Assembly (NCBI RefSeq): GCF_002979435.1
Contig: NZ_PCOV01000008.1
Span: 62,001 to 126,000 of the forward strand
Length of the DNA stretch: 64,000 nt
From: Microbacterium sp. MYb66
GTDB taxonomy: Bacteria; Actinomycetota; Actinomycetes; Actinomycetales; Microbacteriaceae
Direction of reading: 5' to 3'
The position numbers and the translations under genes are program-made. Positions 25,465 to 33,767 of the stretch are shown piece after piece; the first letter of the stretch is position 1; every line of letters begins with the position of its first letter. A model generated the notes under the pieces. That model was not told where the DNA came from. It made no database searches and saw only the letters and a program-made list of their open reading frames with translations.

Positions 25465-26184
25465 TCAGAGCCAGCGATCCCGAAGGGCCGGCTTCAGCCA
25501 GGCCGCGGGGGAGGAGATCGACAGACCCCCGTCGACGGCGATCGAGGTGCCGGTCACGAAGGACGCGGCGTCGGAGGCGAGGAATGCCACGACGGACGCC
25601 ACTTCCTCCGGGCGACCGATGCGGCCGAGGGGGTAGCCCTCGCTCTCGCCGGTCTCGTGCGCGGCGATGCTGCCCGGCTGCACGGCGTTGACCCGGATGC
25701 CCTGGGGACCGTAGTCGAGCGCCAGCTGCCGGACCAGACCGTCCACGCCGGCCTTGGCGGCCGCGTAGGCGGGCAGCGCCGGTGCCGCGAGCGAGGAGTT
25801 CACCGAGGTCACCGCGACGATGGATGCGCCGCGTGCCAGGCGGCGGAGAGCGGCGCGGGCCACGAAGAACGCCGAGTCGAGCGTGGCGCCCAGCGCACCT
25901 CTCCAGTCCTCGTCGCTCGTGGCGTCGGCGCGGCCGATCGGCATCCGCCCCGCCGCGAGCACGACGACGTCGAGCCGGCCGAGAGCCTGCTCGGCGTCGG
26001 CGACCGCGCGATCTGCGGCATCCGGTCGACTGCAGTCGGCGACGAGGTACTGCCTGAACACCGGATCGGACGGGTCTTCGAGCCCGACCCCGACGACGGC
26101 GTCTCCGCCGTCGACGAAGGCGCGGGCGATCGCGAGTCCGATGTCCGAGCTGCCGCCGATCAGCAGCACGCCGCGGCGGGTCAC
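25465..26184 (-). CDS. short-chain dehydrogenase/reductase (SDR)
   Basis: 239 residues, classical SDR. Cofactor loop LIGGSSDIGLAIA, acidic residue after strand 2 (GVGLEDPSD) favouring NAD, active-site Ser in AVTSVNSS, and YAAAKAG for the Tyr-Lys pair, with a C-terminal GTSIAVDGGLS. It may oxidise the sugar to a lactone ahead of the SMP-30 lactonase or act on a breakdown product. The GTG start overlaps the stop of the DHDPS-family gene by 4 bases (GTGA), so the pair is coupled. Confidence 0.9.
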   Translation of the reverse strand: MTRRGVLLIGGSSDIGLAIARAFVDGGDAVVGVGLEDPSDPVFRQYLVADCSRPDAADRAVADAEQALGRLDVVVLAAGRMPIGRADATSDEDWRGALGATLDSAFFVARAALRRLARGASIVAVTSVNSSLAAPALPAYAAAKAGVDGLVRQLALDYGPQGIRVNAVQPGSIAAHETGESEGYPLGRIGRPEEVASVVAFLASDAASFVTGTSIAVDGGLSISSPAAWLKPALRDRWL

Positions 26185-27098
26185 ACGCGCACCACGGTGG
26201 GGATCGGAGGGAGAGCCAGCTCGTCGATCACGAGCTTCACGGACGTGCGGCTGCCGGCGTCCAGGCGCGAGGCCGGATAGCGGACCGTCGCGTGGTCGAT
26301 GATGCCGCGCGCGACGAGGATCTCCTTGTGCACCGCCCACGCGATGCCGCCCTGCAGACCGATCAGCACGAGAGGGAGCATACGACGGAACTCGGCGCGG
26401 GCCTCGTCGACGCGCCCCTCGAGGAACTGGGCCAGCACCGGACCGAGGAGGTCGGGGAACTCGCAGGCCGGCATCGTGCCGACCGCGCCCCTGGCGTACT
26501 CCTCGAGGCAGAACTGCGCGTTCTGCCCGCCGAGCACCGCGAATGCCGGATCGTCGATCGCCGAGACCACGGCGCCGACCTTGGGGGCGGTGGGCGGTGC
26601 CTCGACCTTCACCGAGTCGACGCCGTCGAGGCGGGCGAGCTCGGCGATGAGCGACGGTGCCATCGCCACGCCGGTCACCCCGGGTGCATCCTGCACCATG
26701 ACGGAGAGGGAGGTGGCGTCGGCGACGTCCCCGTAGAAGTCCACGAGGGTTCCGGCGGGAGGCTTCACCATGAAGGGCGGGAGCACCATGAGCGCATCCG
26801 CGCCGCCTTCTTCGGCGAGCAGGGCCTGCTCGATGGAGGTGGCCGTGGACGTGCCGTTGACGCCGGCGATCACGGGGATCCGGCCGTCGACCACGCGGAC
26901 GACATCGTCCAGGATCGTGCGCCGCTCCTCGGTGGTGAGTGCGAAGCCCTCGCTCGCCATGCCGAAGACCGCGACGCCGTCGACGCCGGATGCGAGCTGG
27001 AACTCGACCAGTCGGCGCAGGCTCTCGCGGTCGAGGGCCCCCGATTCGTCGAAAGGAGTGGCCAGAATGGGCATCAGGCCGTGGAGTGTCGGAGCCAT
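26181..27098 (-). CDS. dihydrodipicolinate synthase/N-acetylneuraminate lyase family enzyme
   Basis: 305 residues, TIM-barrel class I aldolase/dehydratase. N-terminal GLMPILATPFDESGALD, GVNGTSTATSIEQALLAEEGG, and Schiff-base Lys in DSVKVEAPP. The position that holds the YN-x-P tyrosine in DHDPS and KDG aldolase reads VQDAPG, so that Tyr is absent. The gene is within a sugar-acid cluster, so a 2-keto-3-deoxy-acid aldolase or dehydratase is more likely than lysine synthesis. No SD is obvious before the ATG. Transcribed leftward from the regulatory gap at 27.1 kb. Confidence 0.85.
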   Translation of the reverse strand: MAPTLHGLMPILATPFDESGALDRESLRRLVEFQLASGVDGVAVFGMASEGFALTTEERRTILDDVVRVVDGRIPVIAGVNGTSTATSIEQALLAEEGGADALMVLPPFMVKPPAGTLVDFYGDVADATSLSVMVQDAPGVTGVAMAPSLIAELARLDGVDSVKVEAPPTAPKVGAVVSAIDDPAFAVLGGQNAQFCLEEYARGAVGTMPACEFPDLLGPVLAQFLEGRVDEARAEFRRMLPLVLIGLQGGIAWAVHKEILVARGIIDHATVRYPASRLDAGSRTSVKLVIDELALPPIPTVVRV

Positions 27099-27127
27099 CA
27101 GCTGTTTCCCCGCTTCGTCATCGTGTA

Positions 27128-27179
27128 CTCACATTTCTCGCAAGTGTTATGCATATTGTGAGATAGTCTGCCACATAAC
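27128..27179. promoter_or_regulatory. operator-like region between DHDPS-family and SMP-30 genes
   Basis: Holds TTATGCATATTGTG (27147-27160), matching 13 of 14 bases of the site at 22119-22132. It also has two inverted pairs, CTCACA (27128-27133)/TGTGAG (27157-27162) and GTTATG (27146-27151)/CATAAC (27174-27179). Probable second binding region of the cluster's IclR regulator, controlling both divergent gene pairs. Confidence 0.55.
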
Positions 27180-27210
27180 GGTTACGAGCTACCAGCGAAG
27201 GATGACCCGG

Positions 27211-28128
27211 ATGCCGCACACCCCGCCCTCCCGAACCGTCGAGATCCTCTCCGACGCCCGTTACGTCCAGGCCGAGTCGCCGCGATGGGATGGCCGCGAC
27301 GGGAGCCTCGCCTGGATCGACATGGCGACCGGGGCCCTGCACCGCGGTCGGATCGAGCAGGGGCGGGTCGTTCCCGAGACGGCCGTCGTCGTCGGTGCGC
27401 AGATCGGTGCCCCGATCCCTCTCGCGCAGCGGGGGGCCGGATGGGCGGTCGGCGTCGATCGCCGTGTGGTGCATGTGAGCGATGACGGCGTCGTCACTCC
27501 GCTCACGGACGACATCGCCGGGCCCGGCGACTACATGAACGACGGAGGAGGGGACCCCTTCGGCCGCTTCTGGGTGGGCAGCCAGTCGATGCCGCGCGAC
27601 CCGCACTGCACGCTCTGGAGCCTCGGCCCCGACGGGGTGCCGATCGCCCGGCTCGGCGGGGTGACCGTGTCGAACGGCCTCGCCTTCGACCGCACCGGCT
27701 CCACGCTGTACTACATCGACACACTTCCGCACCGCAGCATCGAGGCCTTCGATGTGGCACCCGATGGGGATCTCTCGAACCGCCGCACCGTGTGCCGGGT
27801 CTCGGGCGGCAACCCCGACGGCATGGCGATCGACCGCGACGGCATGCTCTGGGTCGCGGTCTGGGATGCCGCGGAGGTGCGCCGCTACTCGCCCGAGGGC
27901 GAGCTCGTCGAGACGATCGCGCTTCCGGCGAAGCGGCCGACCGCCGTGGCACTCGTCGATACGCTGCTCGTGATCACCACGGCCAGCATCGGACTCGCGG
28001 AACCCGGTGACGCGGACGGCGCGCTGCTCGGGGTGCGGGTCGAGGTCGGCGGCTCTCCCGCTTTCCCCTGGGGCGGCCCGAGTCCCCTCTCCGACGCCGG
28101 TCGCGCCGCCGAGGAGGCGATCCTGTGA
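27211..28128 (+). CDS. SMP-30/gluconolactonase-like family hydrolase
   Basis: 305 residues, six-bladed beta-propeller. Metal ligands fit the family: AESPRWDG near the N-terminus (Glu), GDYMNDGGGDPFGRFWVG (Asn/Asp), SNGLAFD (Asn), and NPDGMAIDRDG (Asp). It would open a sugar lactone to the aldonic acid used by the dehydratase. The ATG at 27211 has GAAGGA 8 bases upstream; an ATG 9 bases earlier overlaps that SD. Its stop overlaps the KDPG aldolase start (GTGA). Confidence 0.88.
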   Translation: MPHTPPSRTVEILSDARYVQAESPRWDGRDGSLAWIDMATGALHRGRIEQGRVVPETAVVVGAQIGAPIPLAQRGAGWAVGVDRRVVHVSDDGVVTPLTDDIAGPGDYMNDGGGDPFGRFWVGSQSMPRDPHCTLWSLGPDGVPIARLGGVTVSNGLAFDRTGSTLYYIDTLPHRSIEAFDVAPDGDLSNRRTVCRVSGGNPDGMAIDRDGMLWVAVWDAAEVRRYSPEGELVETIALPAKRPTAVALVDTLLVITTASIGLAEPGDADGALLGVRVEVGGSPAFPWGGPSPLSDAGRAAEEAIL

Positions 28129-28769
28129 GCACCGTCGACAACGAGCAGCTCCGGCAGCGGCTGGCGGACACGCGGCTCGTCGCCATCCTCCGGGGGACCG
28201 AAGTCGATGCCACGGTCGCCGCAGCGCGGACGCTGCTCGACGCCGGCATCCGGACCCTCGAGATCGCATTGACCCTCGAGGGCGCCGAGGAGGCGATCGC
28301 CCAGGTGGTGCGGGATGCTCCGGCCGACGCGCTCGTGGGCGCGGGCACCGTGCTCGACGGGGCCGACGTCGAGCGCGCGGCTTCCGCCGGCGCACAGTTC
28401 ATGGTGACGCCCACCCTCAGCGCATCCGTCGAGTATGCGGTCCGGCAGGGGATCGGCGTGCTCGCCGGTGTCTACACGCCCACCGAGATCCAGCACGGTC
28501 TCGACCTCGGCTGTGCCGCGGTCAAGCTCTTCCCGGCGTCGGCACTCGGGCCGGGTTTCATCCGCGCCGTCCGCGACCCCTTCCCCGAAGCGAGGATCAT
28601 CCCGGTCGGGGGAGTCACGGTCGACACCGTGGCCGCGTACCTCTCGGCGGGGGCGTTCGGCGTCGGCGTCGGTGGACCCCTCGTCGGCGACGCCGCGAGC
28701 CCCGGTGGCGACCTCGCGGCACTGACGGTCCGCGCCGTGTCTTTCGCGGAAGCTGTACGAGCGTCCTGA
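28125..28769 (+). CDS. bifunctional 4-hydroxy-2-oxoglutarate/2-keto-3-deoxy-6-phosphogluconate aldolase family
   Basis: 214 residues, class I aldolase. Family signatures: RLVAILRG, TLEIALTLEGA (Glu), VGAGTVLDG, and the Schiff-base Lys in AAVKLFPAS. It would cleave a 2-keto-3-deoxy-phospho-sugar acid to pyruvate plus an aldehyde. No KDG-type kinase is encoded next to it, so either the kinase is elsewhere or the enzyme takes an unphosphorylated substrate. It is coupled to the lactonase gene by a 4-base overlap. Confidence 0.9.
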   Translation: MSTVDNEQLRQRLADTRLVAILRGTEVDATVAAARTLLDAGIRTLEIALTLEGAEEAIAQVVRDAPADALVGAGTVLDGADVERAASAGAQFMVTPTLSASVEYAVRQGIGVLAGVYTPTEIQHGLDLGCAAVKLFPASALGPGFIRAVRDPFPEARIIPVGGVTVDTVAAYLSAGAFGVGVGGPLVGDAASPGGDLAALTVRAVSFAEAVRAS

Positions 28770-28847
28770 CGTCGTCGTCCCGCCGCCTCCGTCGTTCTCG
28801 CCCGAGATCGGGTCCCGAACGTCCTCGCCCCTGACTACAGTGTCGGC

Positions 28848-30107
28848 ATGGCCGACAGCGATGTTGCTTCCGTTCCCTCCGTCCACCGCCCCCGCACCGC
28901 CGATGAGGTCGCCGAGATCGTGCGGCTGGCATCGCGTGAGGCGGTGCCGTTGACCGTCGTCGCCGGCGGACACGGTCCCTGGTCGCATGCCCCGGCCGCG
29001 GGGATCCGCCTCGAACTCGGGGAGCTGACCGACATCGAGGTCGACGGCACGACCGTCCGCATCGGTGGCGGCGCCGTCTGGGGCGATGTCGCGACGGCGC
29101 TCGCCGCCCACGGACTCGCGCTCAGCTCCGGCGACACCGCGTCGGTCGGAGTCGGCGGTCTCACCCTCGGCGGCGGCATCGGATGGATGGTGCGGGCCTG
29201 GGGCCTCGCGGTCGATCAGTTGATCGGTGCGCAGGTCGTCACCGCAGCGGGTGAGGTCGTGGAGGCTTCGGCCGCAGAGCATCCGGAGTTGTTCTGGGCT
29301 CTCCGCGGCGGCGGGGGCAACTTCGGTGTCGTCACCCGCTTCGATTTCGTCGCGCACCCGCTGTCCGGCATCGCCTTCTCCGAGAGCGTGGTCGACGGCG
29401 ACGCGACCGCTGTGCTGCGCGTCGCGCGGGAGCTGCTCCGTGACGCGCCCCGGGAACTCACCGTCACTTACATGGACGTGCCGCCGATGGATCCGAGCGC
29501 CCCCGCGGGTGCGCGGCTGAGCGCCGTGTGGGCGGCGCCGGAGCCCGACCGGCTGCGCGCCGTGCTGGAGTCGGTGTCCGCACTCGACGGGGTGCGGACC
29601 GAGGTCACGACACCGGCATACCGTGACGTGTTGATGGAGATGCCCGAGCCCGAGCCGAAGGAAGGGGAGGAACCGCCCGCCCCTCCCGGGTTCATCGGCG
29701 GCAACGGACTCTATGCCGAACTCGACGACGCTCTCATCGAGAGGCTGGTCGCGTTCCGCCGGTCGTATCCGGCGTCCGTGGTGTTCCTGCGCTCTCTGGG
29801 CGGAGCCGTCCGCGACGTGGGGCAGGAGGACACGGCGTTCCCTGCCCGCACGGCGGCCTGGTTCGTCCTCGCGGGCGCCTTCGATGTCCCCGGCATGGTC
29901 GACGACGACTCCCGTGCTGCCATCGAGTCCGACTGGCGGGAGATCGAAGCGGGCCGCCTCGCGGAGTACGGCAACTTCGCCGACACCGAGCGACCGGATG
30001 CGGTGACCGGCATGTTCTCGGAGGCCGGGTTCGCCCGGTTGCGTGCGACGAAAGCCGTGTGGGATCCGCAGAACCTGTTCCGTCGCAACCACAACATCCT
30101 GGTGTGA
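28848..30107 (+). CDS. FAD-dependent oxidase of the BBE/PCMH (FAD_binding_4) family
   Basis: 419 residues. The PCMH FAD domain starts near residue 10 (SVHRPRTADEVAEIV). It has VVAGGHGPWSHA with a His that in this family often bonds FAD covalently, and GVGGLTLGGGIGWM. The second-site Cys of bicovalent enzymes is missing, so at most one covalent link is expected. The C-terminal BBE segment is FRRNHNILV. The likely role is oxidation of an alcohol or sugar, substrate unknown. TACAGT (28836-28841) ends 6 bases before the ATG, a leaderless start. Confidence 0.88.
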   Translation: MADSDVASVPSVHRPRTADEVAEIVRLASREAVPLTVVAGGHGPWSHAPAAGIRLELGELTDIEVDGTTVRIGGGAVWGDVATALAAHGLALSSGDTASVGVGGLTLGGGIGWMVRAWGLAVDQLIGAQVVTAAGEVVEASAAEHPELFWALRGGGGNFGVVTRFDFVAHPLSGIAFSESVVDGDATAVLRVARELLRDAPRELTVTYMDVPPMDPSAPAGARLSAVWAAPEPDRLRAVLESVSALDGVRTEVTTPAYRDVLMEMPEPEPKEGEEPPAPPGFIGGNGLYAELDDALIERLVAFRRSYPASVVFLRSLGGAVRDVGQEDTAFPARTAAWFVLAGAFDVPGMVDDDSRAAIESDWREIEAGRLAEYGNFADTERPDAVTGMFSEAGFARLRATKAVWDPQNLFRRNHNILV

Positions 30108-30112
30108 TGCAC

Positions 30113-30146
30113 GAAGGGCCGGGCACCTCGCGGTGGCCGGCCCTTC
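30113..30146. terminator. bidirectional terminator
   Basis: 15-base arms (30113-30127, 30132-30146) with one mismatch and a TCGC loop, between the convergent FAD oxidase and gnd genes. Confidence 0.8.
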
Positions 30147-30158
30147 GATGCGGAGACG

Positions 30159-31607
30159 TCAGTGCGTGTCTTCGGCTTCGATCTCGGTGCGGTCGCCCGA
30201 CCACAGCGTGTGGAACGTGCCTTCCTTGTCGATGCGCTTGTAGGTGTGCGCACCGAAGAAGTCACGCTGGCCCTGCACGAGGGCGGCGGGGAGCCGGTCG
30301 GCGCGGATGCCGTCGTAGTACGACAGCGACGACGAGAACGCCGGAGCGGGGATGCCGGCTTCGGCTGCCGCGATGACGACTCGGCGCCAGGCCGCCTGGG
30401 CGCGGGTGATCGCCTCGGTGAAGTACGGGGCGGTGAGCAGAACCGGCAGCTCCGGCGTCTCGGCGTAGGCGTCGGCGATGCGGTTGAGGAACTGCGCGCG
30501 GATGATGCAGCCGCCGCGCCAGATCTTGCTGATGGCGCCGAGGTCGATGTTCCAGCCGTACTCGGCGGCGCCGGCGCGGATCTCGTCGAAGCCCTGCGAG
30601 TACGCGACGATCTTCGAGGCGTAGAGCGCCAGGCGGACATCTTCGATGAACGCGTCGGTGTCCTCGACCGAGAACTCCTCCTCCGGACCCGGCAGGTCGC
30701 GGGAGACCGCACGCTGCTCGGGGTGCGAGGAGAGGGAACGGGCGAAGGTGGCCTCGGCGATGCCGGACACGGGGACGCCGAGCGAGAGCGCCGTCTGCAC
30801 CGTCCACGCTCCCGTGCCCTTGGCGCCGGCCTGGTCGAGGATCACGTCGACGAGAGGCTTGCCGGTCTCGGCATCCACCTGGCGCAGCACCTCGGCGGTG
30901 ATCTCGATCAGGTACGACTCGAGCTCGCCCCGGTTCCACTCGGCGAAGATGTCCGCGATCTCAGCGGGGGTCTTTCCGGTGCCGCGGCGGATGAGGTCAT
31001 AGGCCTCGGCGATGAGCTGCATGTCGGCGTACTCGATGCCGTTGTGCACCATCTTGACGAAGTGGCCGGCGCCGTCGTGGCCGACGTGCGTGACGCACGG
31101 CTCGCCCTCGGCGATCGCGGCGATCGACTTGAGGATCGGGCCGAGCGTGACCCAGGACTCGTCCGAGCCGCCGGGCATGATCGAGGGGCCGTTGAGCGCG
31201 CCCTCCTCGCCTCCGGAGATGCCGGCGCCGACGAAGTTGATGCCCGTCTCGCGGACCGCCTTCTCGCGGCGGATCGTGTCGGGGAAGTAGGCGTTGCCGC
31301 CGTCGACGATGATGTCGCCGGGCTCGAAGACCTCGACCAGCGAGTCGATCACGGCGTCGGTCGGGCCGCCGGCCTTGACCATGATGATCGCGGTGCGCGG
31401 CTTCTGCAGCGAGTCGGCGAACTCCTGGTAGGTGCGGGCGGGAACGAACCCGGCCTCGGGGTGCTCGTCGAGGAGCGTCTGGGTCTTCTCGTAGCTGCGG
31501 TTGAAGATCGCCACCGTGTTCCCCTCGCGGCTGGCGAGGTTGCGGGCGAGGTTCGACCCCATGACGGCGAGTCCGACGACTCCGATGTTCGCTGATGCTT
31601 CGGGCAC
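30159..31607 (-). CDS. gnd: 6-phosphogluconate dehydrogenase, decarboxylating (NADP+)
   Basis: 482 residues, the long dimeric form. N-terminal GLAVMGSNLARNLASR with NRSYEKT (the Arg-Ser pair favours NADP+), substrate-site FVGAGISGGEEGA, catalytic Lys region GAGHFVKMVHNGIEYAD, and C-terminal QRDFFGAHTYKR. It makes ribulose 5-phosphate and CO2. It lies 56 bases downstream of a 3-hydroxyisobutyrate-dehydrogenase-like gene on the same strand, at the left edge of the gluconate/idonate cluster, and it completes the path from gluconokinase. Confidence 0.96.
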   Translation of the reverse strand: MPEASANIGVVGLAVMGSNLARNLASREGNTVAIFNRSYEKTQTLLDEHPEAGFVPARTYQEFADSLQKPRTAIIMVKAGGPTDAVIDSLVEVFEPGDIIVDGGNAYFPDTIRREKAVRETGINFVGAGISGGEEGALNGPSIMPGGSDESWVTLGPILKSIAAIAEGEPCVTHVGHDGAGHFVKMVHNGIEYADMQLIAEAYDLIRRGTGKTPAEIADIFAEWNRGELESYLIEITAEVLRQVDAETGKPLVDVILDQAGAKGTGAWTVQTALSLGVPVSGIAEATFARSLSSHPEQRAVSRDLPGPEEEFSVEDTDAFIEDVRLALYASKIVAYSQGFDEIRAGAAEYGWNIDLGAISKIWRGGCIIRAQFLNRIADAYAETPELPVLLTAPYFTEAITRAQAAWRRVVIAAAEAGIPAPAFSSSLSYYDGIRADRLPAALVQGQRDFFGAHTYKRIDKEGTFHTLWSGDRTEIEAEDTH

Positions 31608-31663
31608 AGAAGGCTCCTCGATCGTGAAGAAGGGTTGCTTTCAGAGTATCGCTGTACGGGAGG

Positions 31664-32554
31664 TCAGTGCTCACCTGTGTCACGGGAGGCGATGAAGCGC
31701 CGGGACACCGCGATGTCGCGATCTCCGAGGCCGGCGGCGACCAGCTCGTCGAACGCTGCGCGCAGGGTGGGCAGCAGGACAGGCGAGGTGCCGGTGGCCT
31801 CGGCGATGTCGGCGGCGAAGCCGAGATCCTTCACCATGTACTGCGCGACGCCGCTGGGGGAGTCGTCGCCTGTGACGAGCTTCTCCCGGCGGCTGTCGAG
31901 CAGGCGCGAGCCGGCGTATCCGCCGGAGAGCAGCTCCCACAGGGCGTCGAGGTCCAGTCCCGAGCGTTCGGCGAGCACCGTGGCCTCCCCGAGCGCGAGG
32001 ATCGTCGCGGAGACCACGAGCTGATTGCAGGCCTTCGCGACCTCGCCGGCGCCGAGCGGACCGAGCAGGACCGGAGTGCCGCACGGGGCGAGCACCTCGG
32101 CCGCGAGGGAGGCGTCGTCGGGGTCGCCGCCGAGCATGATCGAGAGGGTGCCGGCGATCGCGCCGTCCTCACCGCCGGACACCGGGCAGTCCACGACCCG
32201 CACCCGTCCGTCGGTCTGTGCGCCCAGCCGCTCCGCGAGCGCACGGACGGCGGGGGCCGACGAGGTGGAGCCGATGAGGATGAGGAGATCTCCGGCGTCG
32301 GCGAGCAGGCCGTCCGGGCCGTCGAGCATCGCCTCGAACGGAGGCAGGTCAGGCAGCATCATGAGCAGGACGTCTACTCTGGAGGCGAGCTCGCGTGGCG
32401 TCTCCGCCCAGGAGGCTCCGGCAGCCAGCAGCTCCGGCTGCGGGCGGCGGGCGTGGATGACGAGCCGACCGTGGGCGGCGAGAAGGTGGTCGGCCATAGG
32501 GCGGCCCATCGCGCCGAGACCCACGGCGCCGACGGTGACGGATGAGATGCTCAT
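31664..32554 (-). CDS. beta-hydroxyacid dehydrogenase (3-hydroxyisobutyrate dehydrogenase-like, NAD(P)-dependent)
   Basis: 296 residues. Rossmann motif VGLGAMGRPMADHL, substrate motif DCPVSGGEDGA, and catalytic Lys in GEVAKACNQLV. HARRP after strand 2 suggests NADP(H). The family includes tartronate semialdehyde and glyoxylate/succinic semialdehyde reductases; the exact substrate cannot be read. The ATG at 32554 is supported by TACCGT (32566-32561) ending 6 bases upstream (leaderless). It is divergent from the 2-hydroxyacid dehydrogenase gene across a 99-base region with an IclR-like operator. Confidence 0.88.
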   Translation of the reverse strand: MSISSVTVGAVGLGAMGRPMADHLLAAHGRLVIHARRPQPELLAAGASWAETPRELASRVDVLLMMLPDLPPFEAMLDGPDGLLADAGDLLILIGSTSSAPAVRALAERLGAQTDGRVRVVDCPVSGGEDGAIAGTLSIMLGGDPDDASLAAEVLAPCGTPVLLGPLGAGEVAKACNQLVVSATILALGEATVLAERSGLDLDALWELLSGGYAGSRLLDSRREKLVTGDDSPSGVAQYMVKDLGFAADIAEATGTSPVLLPTLRAAFDELVAAGLGDRDIAVSRRFIASRDTGEH

Positions 32555-32581
32555 GCGCACACGGTAGCAAGAATCCAACGG

Positions 32582-32598
32582 ATAGAACAGTGTTCAAC
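32582..32598. promoter_or_regulatory. degenerate IclR-type operator in the divergent promoter region
   Basis: ATAGAA-CAGTG-TTCAAC, which matches the right arm and part of the left arm (4 of 6) of the site at 34616-34632. It lies between the two divergent dehydrogenase genes. A -10-like TAAGGT (32614-32619) serves the rightward gene. Confidence 0.45.
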
Positions 32599-32653
32599 AG
32601 AGTGGATCTGAGCTAAGGTGAAGGTCCGAAGACTTCCCGAGGAAGGGATCAGC

Positions 32654-33712
32654 ATGACGGGGACCGAGAAGAAGCTGCGCGCCGTCGTGGCAGTGCCGCT
32701 GCGGGAAGACCTGTGTCAGCTGATCGAAGAGCTCGAGCCTCGCGTCGAGGTGATCCGCGATCACTCTCTCATGCCGCCGATGCGCGGACCGGCGGACTGG
32801 TCGGGCGACCCGGACCACGTCCGCACGGCGAGCGAACAGCAGGCCTTCGACGAGCTCGTCGATTCGGCCGATGCGCTCTTCGGCATCCCCGATGTGGATG
32901 CGGAGGCACTGGCCAGGACCGTGGCGGCGAACCCGCGTCTGCGATGGGTCATGACGACCGCGGCGGGCGGCGGGGCCTCGGTGAAGGCCGCGGGCCTCAG
33001 CAGGGAAGACCTCGACCGGGTCGTCTTCACCACCAGTGCCGGCGTGCACGGCGGTCCTCTCGCAGAGTTCGCGGTCTTCGGAGTGATGGCGGGCGCCAAG
33101 AATCTTCCGCGACTCCTCGCGGATCAGCGCAGCCGGACCTGGCCCGACCGCTGGGAGATGCGACAGATCGATGAGCTCACGGTGCTGGTCGTCGGTCTCG
33201 GCGGCATCGGCTCGGAGTGCGCACGGCGCTTCCACGCGCTCGGCGCGCGGGTCTGGGGTACGACGCGCTCGGGGGAGCCGGTCGCGGGGGTCGATCGACT
33301 GGTGCCGCTCGACGAGCTGGTCCAGGCGGTCGCGCACGTCGATGCGATCGTCGTGACGCTGCCGGGGACCGCGCAGACCCACCATCTCATCGGCGCCGAA
33401 GTGCTCGAAGCCGTCAAGCCGGGAGCGATCATCACCAACGTCGGCCGCGGCACCGTGATCGACGAGGGCGCTCTGGTGGAGGCGCTCGACGAGGGGCGCA
33501 TCGCGTTCGCCGCCCTCGACGTCTTCGAGCAGGAGCCCCTCGATGACGCATCGCCGCTCTGGACGCATCCGAACGTGCTCGTGAGCCCGCACACCGCGGC
33601 CCTCAGCTCGAAGGAAGAGGAGCGGATCGCCCGCCGCTTCGCGGAGAACGCGGCGCGCCTGCTCGATGGCGAGCCGCTGACCGCCGTCGTCGATACGGTC
33701 GAGTTCTACTGA
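32654..33712 (+). CDS. D-isomer-specific 2-hydroxyacid dehydrogenase (2-ketogluconate reductase-like)
   Basis: 352 residues. NAD(P)-binding VVGLGGIGSECARRF with TTRSGE after strand 2 (Arg suggests NADPH). The catalytic triad is seen in NVGRGTVIDEGA (Arg), FEQEPLDD (Glu) and VSPHTAAL (His). The setting among idonate/gluconate genes points to reduction of 2-ketogluconate or a similar 2-keto sugar acid, as by GhrB. The start at 32654 follows GAGGAAGGG; an earlier in-frame ATG at 32618 overlaps the -10. Confidence 0.88.
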   Translation: MTGTEKKLRAVVAVPLREDLCQLIEELEPRVEVIRDHSLMPPMRGPADWSGDPDHVRTASEQQAFDELVDSADALFGIPDVDAEALARTVAANPRLRWVMTTAAGGGASVKAAGLSREDLDRVVFTTSAGVHGGPLAEFAVFGVMAGAKNLPRLLADQRSRTWPDRWEMRQIDELTVLVVGLGGIGSECARRFHALGARVWGTTRSGEPVAGVDRLVPLDELVQAVAHVDAIVVTLPGTAQTHHLIGAEVLEAVKPGAIITNVGRGTVIDEGALVEALDEGRIAFAALDVFEQEPLDDASPLWTHPNVLVSPHTAALSSKEEERIARRFAENAARLLDGEPLTAVVDTVEFY

Positions 33713-33717
33713 TCAGC

Positions 33718-33741
33718 CCGTCGGCAGTCGACTGCCGACGG
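33718..33741. repeat. 24-base perfect palindrome
   Basis: Perfect dyad with 12-base arms starting CCGTCGGCAGTC and no loop, between a dehydrogenase stop (33712) and the iclR start. It could be an operator for the IclR protein encoded next to it, or a cruciform/hairpin terminator. There is no T run. Confidence 0.8.
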
Positions 33742-33767
33742 CACCCCTGATGGCGGAAGGCGCGGCC

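Noticed and set aside
27885-30092. 735-codon minus-strand open frame
   Set aside because: Antisense to the KDPG aldolase and FAD oxidase genes, no motif, composition typical of a shadow frame.
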